DNA of 64,000 nucleotides from PALSA-693 sp963781155 (GCA_963781155.1 CAWAEC010000006.1:744001-808000); one strand, 5' to 3'; positions 49,817 to 59,688 are shown, counted from the stretch's first letter. Numbers and translations are program-made. The notes: generated from the letters alone by a model not told the origin.

Positions 49817-51949
49817 ATGGTCGCTTCCCTATCCCCGATCGCCCAGTCTGCAACAGCTTTGTCCCCCGTTGTGACGCCCACCTTCCGGGGGCTGCCGGTT
49901 GATGAGCTGAGGGCCGATTTCGCTACCGCCTGGGTGTCGCGGTTGCTGGACGATCGGGAGATCGCCCTCCAGAAGCAGAGCCGGGTCTTTTTCCAGATAT
50001 CCGGCGCGGGGCACGAGGCCGTCCTGCTCGGACTCGGCCGGGAGCTGCGGCCGGCCTACGACTGGTTCTTCCCGTACTACCGGGATCGGGCCCTGATGCT
50101 GGCCCTGGGCGTCACGCCCGAGGACATCCTGCTGGAGGCGGTGGGATCCGCCGCCGACCCCGCTTCAGGCGGCCGGCAGATGTCCTGCCATTGGGGCTCG
50201 GCGGCCCTCAACGTGGTGACCCAGTCGAGCCCGACCGGCAGCCAGTGCCTGCCCGCGGTTGGCTGCGCGGAAGCCAGCCGCTACATCTCCCGCCGCAAGC
50301 TGCCCGGCTGCGTCGCCTACGGCGACGAGCTGACGTACGTGTCGCTCGGCGAGGGGGCCACCTCGGAAGGGGAGTTCTGGGAGAGTCTCAACACCGCCTG
50401 CAGCCTGCACCTCCCGGTCCTTTACCTGGTGGCTGACAACGGCTTCGCCATCTCGGTCCCCTCCGTGGATCAGTCGCCTGCCCCTATCTCCGAGTTGGTG
50501 CGCGGCTTTCGGGGCTTGCAGGTCCATGTCCTCGACGGGCGCGACTACTTCGAGGTGCGGTCTCGCGTGCCCGACATCGTCGCCCAGGTACGTGCGGGAG
50601 TGGGTCCAGCCCTCATCCATGCGACGGTCACCCGGCCGTACTCGCACTCCTCGCAGGACACCCAGAGCAAGTACCGCTCACCGGAAGAGCTGGCCGAGGA
50701 AGCCGCCCACGACCCGCTCGTGCTGATGGAGCGGGCCCTGGTCGAGGGCGGGGTGTTGACAACCGACGACGTGGAGGCCATCAAGGAAGAGGCCCGCCAG
50801 ATCGTCCTGGTGGCGGCTCGGCGAGCCTTGGCCGCGCCCCGCCCGGATCCGGCGACGGTCCGCGACAACGTGGTCGCCTTGCCCGTCGTCGACCCGTCCG
50901 CCGAGGCCGCGGACGACGGCTCCGGCGAGGTTGTCGCGCTGGGCGAGGCCATCAAACGCACCCTGCACGAGCAGATGGAGGAGGACGAGCGCATTCGGGT
51001 GTTCGGCGAGGACGTGGCCGACGCTCGCGAAGCGGTCCTCGCCAACGTCGAGGGGAAAGGCGGCGTGTTCGGCACCACCTCCGGGCTGCAACGCCGCTTC
51101 GGTCTGGCCCGCTGCTACAACACCCCGCTGGCCGAGGCCAACATCGTGGGCCGCGCCATCGGGCAGGGCCTGCGGGGGCTGCGGCCCGTGCCCGAAGTGC
51201 AGTTCTTCGACTACATCTGGCCGGCCATGCACCAGATCAAGAGCGAGGCTGCGACCATCCGCTGGCGGTCCAACGGCGCCTTCACGTGCCCGATGGTGCT
51301 GCGGGTCCCGATCGGCGGCTACGTGAGCGGGGGGGCGATCTGGCACTCGCAGTCCGGCGAATCGATTTTCACGCACGTCCCCGGGCTCACGGTCGTGATG
51401 CCGTCACGAGCGTCTGACGCCGTCGGTCTGCTGCGCACAGCCTTGCAGGCCGAGGACCCCGTCCTCTTCCTCGAGCACAAGCACCTGCTGCGCCAGCCCT
51501 ACACCCGGGACCCGTTCCCGTCGCGGGACTTTCAGGTCCCGTTCGGGCGGGCCCGGATCGCCGTCGACGGCGACGAGCTCACCATCGTGACGTGGGGCGC
51601 CCTGGTCGAGAAGTCCCGGCAGGCTGCCGCCGCGCTGGCCGCGGAGGACGGCAGCTCCGTGCAGGTCATCGACCTGCGATCCCTGCTTCCCTGGGATCAC
51701 GACCTGGTCGCCACGGAGGTGGCTCGCACCGGCCGGCTGCTGGTCGCCCACGAGGACGTGCTCACCGGCGGTTTCGGCGCCGAAGTGGCGTCCTGGGTCG
51801 GCGAGCACTGCTTCGCTGACCTGGACGCTCCGGTGCGGCGGCTCGGCGCAGCTGATACTCATGTCGCCTACGAGCCGACCCTGGCGGCCGCCATCCTCCC
51901 TCAGGTCGAGGACATCACCGCCGCGGTCCGGGAGCTGCTCGCCTTCTAG
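49817..51949 (+). CDS. 2-Oxoacid dehydrogenase E1, fused alpha and beta subunits
   Basis: The 710-residue protein combines E1 alpha (residues about 1-350) and E1 beta (about 375-710) of a branched-chain type 2-oxoacid dehydrogenase, decarboxylating the acid with thiamine diphosphate. The alpha part has SLGEGATSEGEFWESLNTAC and VADNGFAISVP, a variant of the GDG...NN cofactor motif (Glu for Asp, Asp for the first Asn). The beta part has VFGEDVADAREAVLANVEGK, NTPLAEANIVGRAIGQGLRG and the end LLVAHEDVLTGGFGAEVASW. No E2 or E3 lies nearby. The ATG follows GAGGTG. It would feed branched acyl-CoA to the dehydrogenases and to IcmF. Confidence 0.9.
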   Translation: MVASLSPIAQSATALSPVVTPTFRGLPVDELRADFATAWVSRLLDDREIALQKQSRVFFQISGAGHEAVLLGLGRELRPAYDWFFPYYRDRALMLALGVTPEDILLEAVGSAADPASGGRQMSCHWGSAALNVVTQSSPTGSQCLPAVGCAEASRYISRRKLPGCVAYGDELTYVSLGEGATSEGEFWESLNTACSLHLPVLYLVADNGFAISVPSVDQSPAPISELVRGFRGLQVHVLDGRDYFEVRSRVPDIVAQVRAGVGPALIHATVTRPYSHSSQDTQSKYRSPEELAEEAAHDPLVLMERALVEGGVLTTDDVEAIKEEARQIVLVAARRALAAPRPDPATVRDNVVALPVVDPSAEAADDGSGEVVALGEAIKRTLHEQMEEDERIRVFGEDVADAREAVLANVEGKGGVFGTTSGLQRRFGLARCYNTPLAEANIVGRAIGQGLRGLRPVPEVQFFDYIWPAMHQIKSEAATIRWRSNGAFTCPMVLRVPIGGYVSGGAIWHSQSGESIFTHVPGLTVVMPSRASDAVGLLRTALQAEDPVLFLEHKHLLRQPYTRDPFPSRDFQVPFGRARIAVDGDELTIVTWGALVEKSRQAAAALAAEDGSSVQVIDLRSLLPWDHDLVATEVARTGRLLVAHEDVLTGGFGAEVASWVGEHCFADLDAPVRRLGAADTHVAYEPTLAAAILPQVEDITAAVRELLAF

Positions 51950-51959
51950 CATCGGGAGC

Positions 51960-53045
51960 ATGGCTCATGAGGTGCGCGGCGTCGTCGCCGCCGAAAAAGG
52001 GGCGCCGGTTCGCGTCGAGACGGTGCTGGTGCCCGACCCGGGTCCGGGTGAGGCGCTCATCGCCGTGCGTGCCTGTGGTGTCTGCCACACCGATCTTCAC
52101 TACCGCGAAGGGGCGATCAACGACGACTTCCCCTTCCTGTTGGGCCACGAAGCCGCCGGCTACGTGGAGGCGGTCGGCCCCGGTGTGACGAACGTGGCGG
52201 AAGGGGATTACGTGGTGTTGGCGTGGCGGGCGCCCTGCGGGGTGTGCCGGTCGTGCCAGCGCGGGCGGCCCTGGTACTGCTTTGACAGCGCCAACGCGGC
52301 CCAACCCATGACCCTGGCCGACGGCACGGTGCTGTCGCCCGCCCTCGGGATCGGCGCCTTCGCCGACAAGACGCTGGTGGCCGCCGGCCAGGCGGTGAGG
52401 ATCGATCCCGCCGCCCGACCCGAGGCGGCCGGGCTGATCGGCTGCGGGGTCATGGCCGGCTTCGGTGCGGCGGTCAACACGGGGGCGGTGGGCCGGGGCG
52501 ACACGGTGGCCGTGTTCGGGTGCGGCGGGGTCGGCGACGCCGCCATTGCTGCGGCTGCGCTGGCCGGCGCCCGCGTCATCGTGGCCGTCGACATCGACGC
52601 CCGGAAGCTCGAGTGGGCCCGCCGCTTCGGGGCCACCCACACCGTCAACTCGGCTGACGTGGACCCGGTCGAAGCGGTCAAGGACCTCACCGACGGCTTC
52701 GGGGCCGACGTGGTGGTCGAGGCGGTCGGTCGGCCCGAGACCTACCGGCAGGCGTTCTTCGCAAGGGACCTGGCCGGCATCCTGGTCCAGGTCGGCGTGC
52801 CGGACCCGTCGATGACGATCGAGCTGCCGATGATCGAGCTGTTCGGGCGGGGTGGGGCGCTCAAATCCTCGTGGTATGGCGACTGCCTGCCGTCGCGCGA
52901 CTTCCCGATGTTGATCGACCTGTACCTGAAGGGCCGGCTCGATCTGGACGGGTTTGTCAGCGAAACCATCGGGATCGAGGGCGTGGAGGAGGCGTTCGCG
53001 CGTATGGAGCGGGGCGAGGTGCTCCGTTCCGTCGTGGTCCTGTAG
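51960..53045 (+). CDS. mscR: S-(hydroxymethyl)mycothiol dehydrogenase
   Basis: The 361-residue protein is a zinc-dependent medium-chain dehydrogenase that oxidises the formaldehyde-mycothiol adduct. It shows ACGVCHTDLHYREG (catalytic Cys), LGHEAAGYVEAVG, four structural Cys (PCGVCRSCQRGRPWYC), GCGGVGDAAIAAAALAGARV and SSWYGDCLPSRDFPMLIDLY. The last is typical of the mycothiol-dependent group and 361 residues is its normal length. The ATG has GGGAG close upstream and starts 11 nt after the E1 gene. It would handle formaldehyde from methanol or demethylation, together with the NDMA-type alcohol dehydrogenase at 22586. Confidence 0.85.
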   Translation: MAHEVRGVVAAEKGAPVRVETVLVPDPGPGEALIAVRACGVCHTDLHYREGAINDDFPFLLGHEAAGYVEAVGPGVTNVAEGDYVVLAWRAPCGVCRSCQRGRPWYCFDSANAAQPMTLADGTVLSPALGIGAFADKTLVAAGQAVRIDPAARPEAAGLIGCGVMAGFGAAVNTGAVGRGDTVAVFGCGGVGDAAIAAAALAGARVIVAVDIDARKLEWARRFGATHTVNSADVDPVEAVKDLTDGFGADVVVEAVGRPETYRQAFFARDLAGILVQVGVPDPSMTIELPMIELFGRGGALKSSWYGDCLPSRDFPMLIDLYLKGRLDLDGFVSETIGIEGVEEAFARMERGEVLRSVVVL

Positions 53046-53578
53046 CGGCCGGCGCTGTTGGTCCATTCGGCCGCGCACGCCGGCCCGCCGGCTGGCTGCC
53101 GTCGCCGCCCGCCGGCGCCCTCACGGCCCGCCGGCCCGGTGTCTCGCCGGCGGCCTTGGCGCTAACCGTGCCCGCTTGGCTGGAACTGGGCACGGTGGGT
53201 CTAACCGGGCACGTTTGGTGTCAGTAGCGGGGGTGTTTTTTGCCCACTTGGCGGGATCGTGCCCACTTTGGCCGGGGGCGGCGCCCGCCGGCCTGCCGCC
53301 GGCTGGCTGCCGTCGCCGCCCGCCGGCGCCCTCACGGCCCGCCGGCCCGGTGTCTCGCCGGCGGCCTTGGCGCTAACCGTGCCCGCTTGGCTGGAACTGG
53401 GCACGGTGGGTCTAACCGGGCACGTTTGGTGTCAGTAGCGGGGGTGTTTTTTGCCCACTTGGCGGGACCGTGCCCACTTTGACCGAGGGAGGCGCCCGCT
53501 GCCGCTGTGCCGCCCGCCGGCGCCCTCACGGCCACCTCGTTAGTTGGACGTCCTAGTTTTCGGCTAGGCTGGGAGGTG
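53046..53578. other. Non-coding region with a large tandem repeat
   Basis: No gene is supported in this 533-bp stretch between the mycothiol dehydrogenase and icmF. It holds the 211-bp repeat unit listed separately, then a divergent promoter-like area with CTAGTTTTCGGCTAG before the icmF start. Confidence 0.6.
53085..53467. repeat. 211-bp tandem repeat, two long copies and a partial third
   Basis: Bases 53085-53256 are identical to 53296-53467 (172 bp), a period of 211 bp, with weaker similarity to about 53496. A 24-bp piece of the unit (CCGCCCGCCGGCGCCCTCAC and on) appears again at about 53508. Each unit can fold twice: ACCGTGCCC with GGGCACGGT (first copy 53165-53173 and 53188-53196), and GGGCACG with CGTGCCC (53207-53213 and 53258-53264). 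Open frames inside have no likeness to proteins. It looks like a dispersed non-coding repeat element. Confidence 0.85.
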
Positions 53579-56500
53579 ATGTCTGAGCCCAAGCTGCACC
53601 GCCCGGTGCACCCGGTGCGGTTCGTGACCGCCGCCAGCTTGTTCGACGGCCACGACGCCGCCATCAACATCATGCGCCGGTTGCTCCAGTCCCAGGGCGT
53701 CGAAGTGGTGCACCTGGGCCACAACCGTTCCGTCGACGAGGTGGTGACCGCGGCGGTCCAGGAGGATGTCCAGGGGGTGGCAGTCAGCTCTTACCAGGGT
53801 GGGCACGTCGAGTACTTCAGCTATCTCGTCGACCGCCTGCGGGCGGCCGGCCGCGGCGACGTCCGGGTGTACGGCGGTGGCGGGGGCACGATCGTCGCCG
53901 GTGAGATCGACGAGCTCCAGCGCTATGGAGTGGCCCGCATCTTCTCCCCCCAGGACGGTCAGACCATGGGTCTGGCCGCCATGGTGAACTCGATGGTGGG
54001 CGAGTGCGACCATCCCCTGGCGCCCCCGACCGAGGCGGACCTGGAGGCCGCCTTCAACGGGGACGACCGCGCCTTGGCCCGCGTGATCACCGGCGCCGAG
54101 ACCGGCACGCTCGAGCCGGGGGCACGCGCCCTCCTGGCCCAGGCCGCCGCCCGGCACCGGGCGCCGGTGCTCGGCATCACCGGGACCGGGGGGTCGGGGA
54201 AGTCGTCCCTCACGGATGAGCTGGTCCGCCGCTTCCGCATCGACCAGGAGGACAAGCTGCGGATCGCCGTGCTCGCCATCGATCCAACCCGCCGGAAGGG
54301 AGGCGGGGCCCTGCTCGGCGACCGCATCCGCATGAACTCCATCGACGGCTCGGCGGGTTTCGGCGCAAACGGCACGGCTCGCGGGAGCCCGGGCGGCCGG
54401 GTCTTCTTCCGTTCCTTTGCCACCCGGGGGTCCGGGACCGAGCTGCCCGGATGCCTCGACGACGCCGTCGCTGCCTGCCGGGCCGCCGGATTCGACCTGA
54501 TCATGGTGGAGACGCCGGGCATCGGTCAGGGCGACGCGGGCGTCGTTCCCCACGTCGACTTTCCTCTTTACGTCATGACGCCGGAATTCGGGGCCGCGTC
54601 GCAACTGGAAAAGATCGACATGCTGGATTTCGCCCGGGCGGTGGCCATCAACAAGTTCGAGCGGCGCGGCGGGCCCGACGCCCTGCGCGACGTTCGCCGC
54701 CAGCTGGCCCGGACAGGCGAATACCCAGGCATACCGCTCGAGGAGCTCCCGGTGTTCGGCACCGTGGCCAGCCGCTTCGCCGACGACGGGGTCACCGCCC
54801 TCTACCAGCTGCTCAAGTACGAGGTCGGGGACCACGGCTTGCAGCTCGGCCCAGGTCAGTTGCCTGCCGTGGCTGCAGGGCTTCGGACATCCACCCGGGG
54901 GCAGGCGGTGGTACCACCCGACCGCGATCGGTATCTGGCCGACGTCGCTGCCACCCTGCGTGCCTACCATCGCGCCACCGACGAGGAGGCGGGGGCCGCT
55001 CGCCGCCGCCAGCAGCTGCGGGATGTCGCCGCCCTCCTGTCCGTCGAAGGCAACCCGGCTGCCGCCGAGCTAGAGACGCTGGCGGCCCGCGTCGACGAGC
55101 GCGGCGAGCTGTCCCTGGCCAGTCGCGACCTCCTGGCCGCCTGGCCGGCCAAAGCCGAGCTGTACCGGGACGAGCGCCACGCCCGGGTGTCCCTGTCGGG
55201 CACCCCGGTGCCCCGGGTGGCGGTCCCCGGATTCCGCGACGACGGCGAAGTCCTCAGGTGGCTGCGCGAAGAGAACGTCCCCGGTGAGTTCCCGTACACC
55301 GCCGGAGTGTTCACGTTCAAGCGGGAAGGCGAGGACCCGGCCCGTATGTTCGCCGGGGAGGGTGATGCCGCCCGCACCAACCGGCGATTCCACCTGCTGG
55401 CAGCCGGCCAGCCGGCGACCCGGTTGTCCACCGCCTTCGACTCGGTCACGTTGTACGGCTACGACCCCGATGTCCGACCCGACATCTACGGGAAAGTGGG
55501 CAACTCGGGGGTGTCCATCGCCACGCTCGACGACATGAAAGACCTGTACCGCGGCTTCAACCTCTGCGATCCGGCCACGTCAGTCTCGATGACCATCAAC
55601 GGACCCGCCCCCGCCATCCTGGCCATGTTCCTCAACACCGCCATCGACGATCAGCGGGCCCGGGCCGAGGCCGACGCGGGACGCCCGCTGACGCCCGCCG
55701 AAGCCGCCGAGGTCGCGGCCCGCACCCTCCGCCAGGTGCGCGGCACCGTCCAGGCCGACATCCTCAAAGAGGATCAGGGCCAGAACACCTGCATCTTCTC
55801 CACGGAGTTCTCGCTGCGGGTCATGGCAGATGTGCAGCAGTGGTTCATCGAGCACCAGGTCCGCAACTTCTACTCCGTATCGATTTCCGGCTACCACATC
55901 GCCGAAGCCGGGGCCAATCCCATCAGCCAGCTGGCCTTCACGCTGGCGAACGGGTTCACCTACGTCGAGGCCTACCTGGCTCGAGGCATGCACATCGACG
56001 ACTTCGCCCCGAACTTCTCCTTCTTCTTCTCCAACGGTATGGAACCCGAATACACGGTGATCGGCCGGGTGGCCCGGCGGATCTGGGCCGTCGCCATGCG
56101 GGACCGCTACGGCGCCAACGCCCGTTCCCAGAAGCTGAAGTACCACATCCAGACGTCAGGTCGTTCGTTGCATGCCCAGGAGATGGCCTTCAACGACATC
56201 CGCACCACGCTCCAGGCCCTGTGCGCGATCTACGACAACGCCAACAGCCTGCACACCAACGCCTACGACGAAGCTGTGACCACGCCGAGCGAAGAGTCGG
56301 TGCGGCGAGCGTTGGCCATTCAGATGATCATCAACCAGGAGTGGGGCTTGGCCCGCAACGAAAATCCGCTGCAGGGCAGCTTCGCGGTGGAAGAGCTCAC
56401 CGACCTGGTCGAGGAGGCGGTCCTGGCCGAGATGGAACGACTCAGCGAGCGCGGCGGCGTACTCGGCGCCATGGAGACCGGTTACCAGCGGGGCCGTATC

Positions 56501-56839
56501 CAGGACGAGTCGATGCTGTACGAATCGAAGAAGCACGACGGCAGCCTGCCCATCGTCGGGGTGAACACCTTTCGCAACCCGACGGGCGACATCGTCCCGG
56601 AGCACCTGGCGCTGGCTCGCTCCACCGACGACGAGAAGCAGAGCCAGCTCCGGCGGTTGGAGCGGTTTCACGCCGCACACGCCGCCGACCGGCCCCAAGC
56701 CCTGGTCCGACTGCAGCAGGCCGCGCTGAGCGGCGAGAACGTCTTCGCCGAGCTCATGAGCGCGGTCCGGGTCTGCAGCCTGGGCGACATCACCAACGCC
56801 CTGTTCGAGGTAGGTGGGCGCTACCGGCGCAACGTCTGA
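53579..56839 (+). CDS. icmF: Fused isobutyryl-CoA mutase IcmF
   Basis: The 1086-residue protein interconverts isobutyryl- and butyryl-CoA (and related branched/straight pairs) with adenosylcobalamin. Order of domains: B12-binding at residues 1-140 (ASLFDGHDAAINIMRRLLQ, the DxH motif; VYGGGGGTIVAGEI), a MeaI-type GTPase chaperone at about 180-400 (GITGTGGSGKSSLTDEL near residue 200; IMVETPGIGQGD), a linker, and the mutase barrel from about 540 (YRGFNLCDPATSVSMTINGP, QNTCIFSTEFSLRVMADV, FNDIRTTLQALCAI). ATG at 53579 is near GGGAGG. It fits branched-chain acid breakdown with the E1 and acyl-CoA dehydrogenase genes. Confidence 0.95.
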   Translation: MSEPKLHRPVHPVRFVTAASLFDGHDAAINIMRRLLQSQGVEVVHLGHNRSVDEVVTAAVQEDVQGVAVSSYQGGHVEYFSYLVDRLRAAGRGDVRVYGGGGGTIVAGEIDELQRYGVARIFSPQDGQTMGLAAMVNSMVGECDHPLAPPTEADLEAAFNGDDRALARVITGAETGTLEPGARALLAQAAARHRAPVLGITGTGGSGKSSLTDELVRRFRIDQEDKLRIAVLAIDPTRRKGGGALLGDRIRMNSIDGSAGFGANGTARGSPGGRVFFRSFATRGSGTELPGCLDDAVAACRAAGFDLIMVETPGIGQGDAGVVPHVDFPLYVMTPEFGAASQLEKIDMLDFARAVAINKFERRGGPDALRDVRRQLARTGEYPGIPLEELPVFGTVASRFADDGVTALYQLLKYEVGDHGLQLGPGQLPAVAAGLRTSTRGQAVVPPDRDRYLADVAATLRAYHRATDEEAGAARRRQQLRDVAALLSVEGNPAAAELETLAARVDERGELSLASRDLLAAWPAKAELYRDERHARVSLSGTPVPRVAVPGFRDDGEVLRWLREENVPGEFPYTAGVFTFKREGEDPARMFAGEGDAARTNRRFHLLAAGQPATRLSTAFDSVTLYGYDPDVRPDIYGKVGNSGVSIATLDDMKDLYRGFNLCDPATSVSMTINGPAPAILAMFLNTAIDDQRARAEADAGRPLTPAEAAEVAARTLRQVRGTVQADILKEDQGQNTCIFSTEFSLRVMADVQQWFIEHQVRNFYSVSISGYHIAEAGANPISQLAFTLANGFTYVEAYLARGMHIDDFAPNFSFFFSNGMEPEYTVIGRVARRIWAVAMRDRYGANARSQKLKYHIQTSGRSLHAQEMAFNDIRTTLQALCAIYDNANSLHTNAYDEAVTTPSEESVRRALAIQMIINQEWGLARNENPLQGSFAVEELTDLVEEAVLAEMERLSERGGVLGAMETGYQRGRIQDESMLYESKKHDGSLPIVGVNTFRNPTGDIVPEHLALARSTDDEKQSQLRRLERFHAAHAADRPQALVRLQQAALSGENVFAELMSAVRVCSLGDITNALFEVGGRYRRNV

Positions 56840-56929
56840 GCCGCACCGACCGGTGCCGGTCTTGCGGATGCACGACTGCTTTGGTCATATTTCAGGGACG
56901 ACGCGGCGGCTTCAGGAGGCTCCCAGCTG

Positions 56930-57841
56930 ATGCAGATGACCTATGAACTCTCGCACCTGCGCACGCTGGAAGCCGAGGCGGTCCACATCTTCCGCGAGGT
57001 GGCTGCCGCCTTCGAGCGGCCGGTGCTGCTCTTCTCGGGCGGCAAGGACTCGGTCGTCATGCTGCACGTCGCCGCCAAGGCGTTCTGGCCGGCTGCCCTC
57101 CCCTTCCCGGTCATGCACATCGACACCGGGCACAACCTCCAGGAGGTGATCGAGTTCAGGGATGCGACCGCGGCCCGCATGGACCTGCAGCTGGTCGTCG
57201 GGCGGGTCCAGGACGACATCGACGCCGGCCGGGTGGTGGAGGAGAGCGGCCCGCACGCCAGCCGCAACCGCCTCCAATCCGTCACGCTGCTCCGCGCCAT
57301 CAAGGAGCACCGGTTCGACGCCGTGTTCGGCGGGGCCCGCCGGGACGAGGAGAAGGCGCGGGCCAAGGAGCGGGTCTTCAGCTTCCGCGATGAGTTCGGC
57401 CAGTGGGATCCGCGCAACCAGCGGCCGGAGCTGTGGAACCTCTACAACGGCGCCCACCGGAAAAAAGAGCACATCCGGGTGTTCCCTCTCTCCAACTGGA
57501 CCGAGCTCGACATCTGGCAGTACATCCTGGACGAGGACATCGAGCTGCCCGCCCTGTACTACGCCCATCGGCGGCAGGTGTTCGAACGGGACGGAATGCT
57601 GCTGGCTGTGTCGCCCTTCGTGACCGTCCTGCCCGAGGAGGACCCCTTCGAAGCCACGGTGCGATTCCGGACCGTCGGCGACGCCACATGCACGGGCTGC
57701 GTGGAGTCGGCGGCGTTCACCGCGGCCGAGGTGGTGGCCGAGGTCGCGGCCTCCCGGCTGACCGAGCGGGGGGCGACCCGCGCCGATGATCGTATTTCAG
57801 AAGCAGGGATGGAAGACCGGAAGAAGGAGGGGTACTTCTAA
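56930..57841 (+). CDS. cysD: Sulfate adenylyltransferase subunit 2
   Basis: The 303-residue protein forms APS from sulfate and ATP with its GTPase partner CysN. It has the PP-loop LLFSGGKDSVVMLHVAAKAF, then HIDTGHNLQEVIEFRD, GGARRDEEKARAKERVFSFR and FPLSNWTELDIWQYI, all typical of CysD. The 303-residue length is normal. CAGGAGG lies about 10 nt before the ATG. The stop overlaps the cysNC start in TAATG, so translation is coupled. Confidence 0.95.
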   Translation: MQMTYELSHLRTLEAEAVHIFREVAAAFERPVLLFSGGKDSVVMLHVAAKAFWPAALPFPVMHIDTGHNLQEVIEFRDATAARMDLQLVVGRVQDDIDAGRVVEESGPHASRNRLQSVTLLRAIKEHRFDAVFGGARRDEEKARAKERVFSFRDEFGQWDPRNQRPELWNLYNGAHRKKEHIRVFPLSNWTELDIWQYILDEDIELPALYYAHRRQVFERDGMLLAVSPFVTVLPEEDPFEATVRFRTVGDATCTGCVESAAFTAAEVVAEVAASRLTERGATRADDRISEAGMEDRKKEGYF

Positions 57842-59688
57842 TGGCCGAGCTGCTGCGGCTGGCCACAGCCGGCAGCGTCGACGACGGAAAGTCCACGCTG
57901 ATCGGCCGGCTCCTGTTCGACTCCAAGGCCATCTTCATTGACCAGCTCGACGCGGTCGAGCGGACCAGCCGCCAGCGCGGCGACGGCTACACCAACCTGG
58001 CCCTGCTGACCGACGGGCTGCGGGCCGAGCGCGAGCAGGGCATCACGATCGACGTGGCGTACCGCTATTTCGCCACGCCCCGGCGCAAGTTCATCATCGC
58101 CGACACGCCCGGGCACGTGCAGTACACGCGCAACATGGTGACCGGCGCCTCCACCGCCGACCTGGCGTTGATCCTGATCGACGCCCGCAACGGCGTGCTC
58201 GAGCAGTCCCGCCGGCACGCCTTCATCGCCAGCCTGCTGCGCATCCCGCACTTCGTCGTGTGCATCAACAAGATGGACCTGGTCGACTGGTCCGAGGAAC
58301 GCTTCGACGAGATCCGCGACGAGTTCCGCAACTTTGCGACCAAGCTCGACGTGCACGACGTGACGTTTGTTCCGGTGTCGGCGCTGCACGGGGACAACAT
58401 CGTCGGTCGCAGCGACAACTCGCCGTGGTACGAGGGAACGCCGCTGCTGCACCATCTGGAGCAGGTGCACATCGCCTCGGACCGCAACTTGATCGATGCT
58501 CGCTTCCCGGTGCAGTTCGTCATCCGCCCGCAGCGCGGCACCGACCACGACCTGCATGACTACCGGGGCTACGCAGGCACCGTGGCCGGAGGGATCTTCA
58601 AACCGGGTGACGAAGTGGTCGTGTTGCCGTCGGGCTTCACGTCGCGTATCGCCGAGGTGCGCGCCCCCGGAGGCGAGGAGTTGGCCGAGGCCTTCCCGCC
58701 GCAGGCAGTCACCCTGCGCCTGACCGAGGACCTCGACATCGGGCGCGGCGACATGATTTGCCGGGCCAACAACCGGCCCCACGTCGGTCAGGACATCGAC
58801 GCCATGGTCTGCTGGTTTGCGGAGCAGTCGTCGCTGACGCCGGGCGGGCGCTACCGGATCCTGCACACGACCCGGTCCGTCGTGGTGCAGGTCGAGCACC
58901 TGGACTACCGCCTCGACGTCAACACACTGCACCGGGATGAAAAGGCGACCTCGTTGTCGCTGAACGAGATCGGGCGCGTCCGCCTCCGCGCCCAGGCACC
59001 GTTGATCTTCGACGAGTACCGGCGCAACCGGGCCACCGGCGGTTTCATCCTGGTGGACCCGGCCTCCAACAACACCGTGGCCGCCGGCATGATCGTGGGA
59101 TCGGAACAGGCCAGCGTTCCCAACGTCGTGTGGCACGCCAACCTGGTCGAGCGCGACCAGCGCCCGACACGAGGCTGCACGATCTGGCTCACCGGGCTGT
59201 CGGGGTCCGGCAAATCCACCGTCGCCGTCGAGGTGGAGCACAAGCTGGTGACCGCCGGTCGGCCCGCCTACCTGCTGGACGGGGACAACCTGCGCCACGG
59301 GCTGAACGCTGACCTGGGATTCGGCGCCGGGGATCGAGCCGAGAACGTCCGCCGGGTCGGCGAGGTGGCCCGTTTGTTTGCCGACGCCGGCCTGGTGGCG
59401 GTCGTGTCGCTGGTCAGCCCGTACCGGGTCGATAGGGATCGGGTGCGAGCGCTGCACCACGCGTCCGGACTGCGGTTCATCGAGGTGTACGTCGACACTC
59501 CCCTGGACGTGTGCGAGGCCCGGGATCCCAAGGGCATGTACGCGAAGGCGCGGGCCGGCGAGATCACCGGCTTCACCGGCGTGGACGATCCCTATGAGGG
59601 CCCGGTCAACCCCGAGCTCATCCTGCGGCCCGGCCACGGCAGCCCGTCGGCCATGGCCGACCTGGTGATCGCGCGGCTCGAGGAGTGA
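57841..59688 (+). CDS. cysNC: Bifunctional sulfate adenylyltransferase subunit 1 / APS kinase
   Basis: The 615-residue protein joins the CysN GTPase (residues 1-430: TAGSVDDGKSTLIGRLLFDS, DTPGHVQYTRNMVTGAST, NKMDLVDW) to an APS kinase (about 440-615: TIWLTGLSGSGKSTVAVEVE near residue 450; LDGDNLRHGLNADLGF; RDPKGMYAKARAGEITGFTG). The product is PAPS, the sulfate donor. The kinase P-loop is intact, so PAPS output is expected. It lies between cysD and cysQ with overlaps on both sides. Confidence 0.95.
   Translation: MAELLRLATAGSVDDGKSTLIGRLLFDSKAIFIDQLDAVERTSRQRGDGYTNLALLTDGLRAEREQGITIDVAYRYFATPRRKFIIADTPGHVQYTRNMVTGASTADLALILIDARNGVLEQSRRHAFIASLLRIPHFVVCINKMDLVDWSEERFDEIRDEFRNFATKLDVHDVTFVPVSALHGDNIVGRSDNSPWYEGTPLLHHLEQVHIASDRNLIDARFPVQFVIRPQRGTDHDLHDYRGYAGTVAGGIFKPGDEVVVLPSGFTSRIAEVRAPGGEELAEAFPPQAVTLRLTEDLDIGRGDMICRANNRPHVGQDIDAMVCWFAEQSSLTPGGRYRILHTTRSVVVQVEHLDYRLDVNTLHRDEKATSLSLNEIGRVRLRAQAPLIFDEYRRNRATGGFILVDPASNNTVAAGMIVGSEQASVPNVVWHANLVERDQRPTRGCTIWLTGLSGSGKSTVAVEVEHKLVTAGRPAYLLDGDNLRHGLNADLGFGAGDRAENVRRVGEVARLFADAGLVAVVSLVSPYRVDRDRVRALHHASGLRFIEVYVDTPLDVCEARDPKGMYAKARAGEITGFTGVDDPYEGPVNPELILRPGHGSPSAMADLVIARLEE

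Noticed and set aside
53085..53467. CRISPR-like array
   Set aside because: The repeat is 172 bp or longer with only two full copies and no short unique spacers; no cas genes are near.
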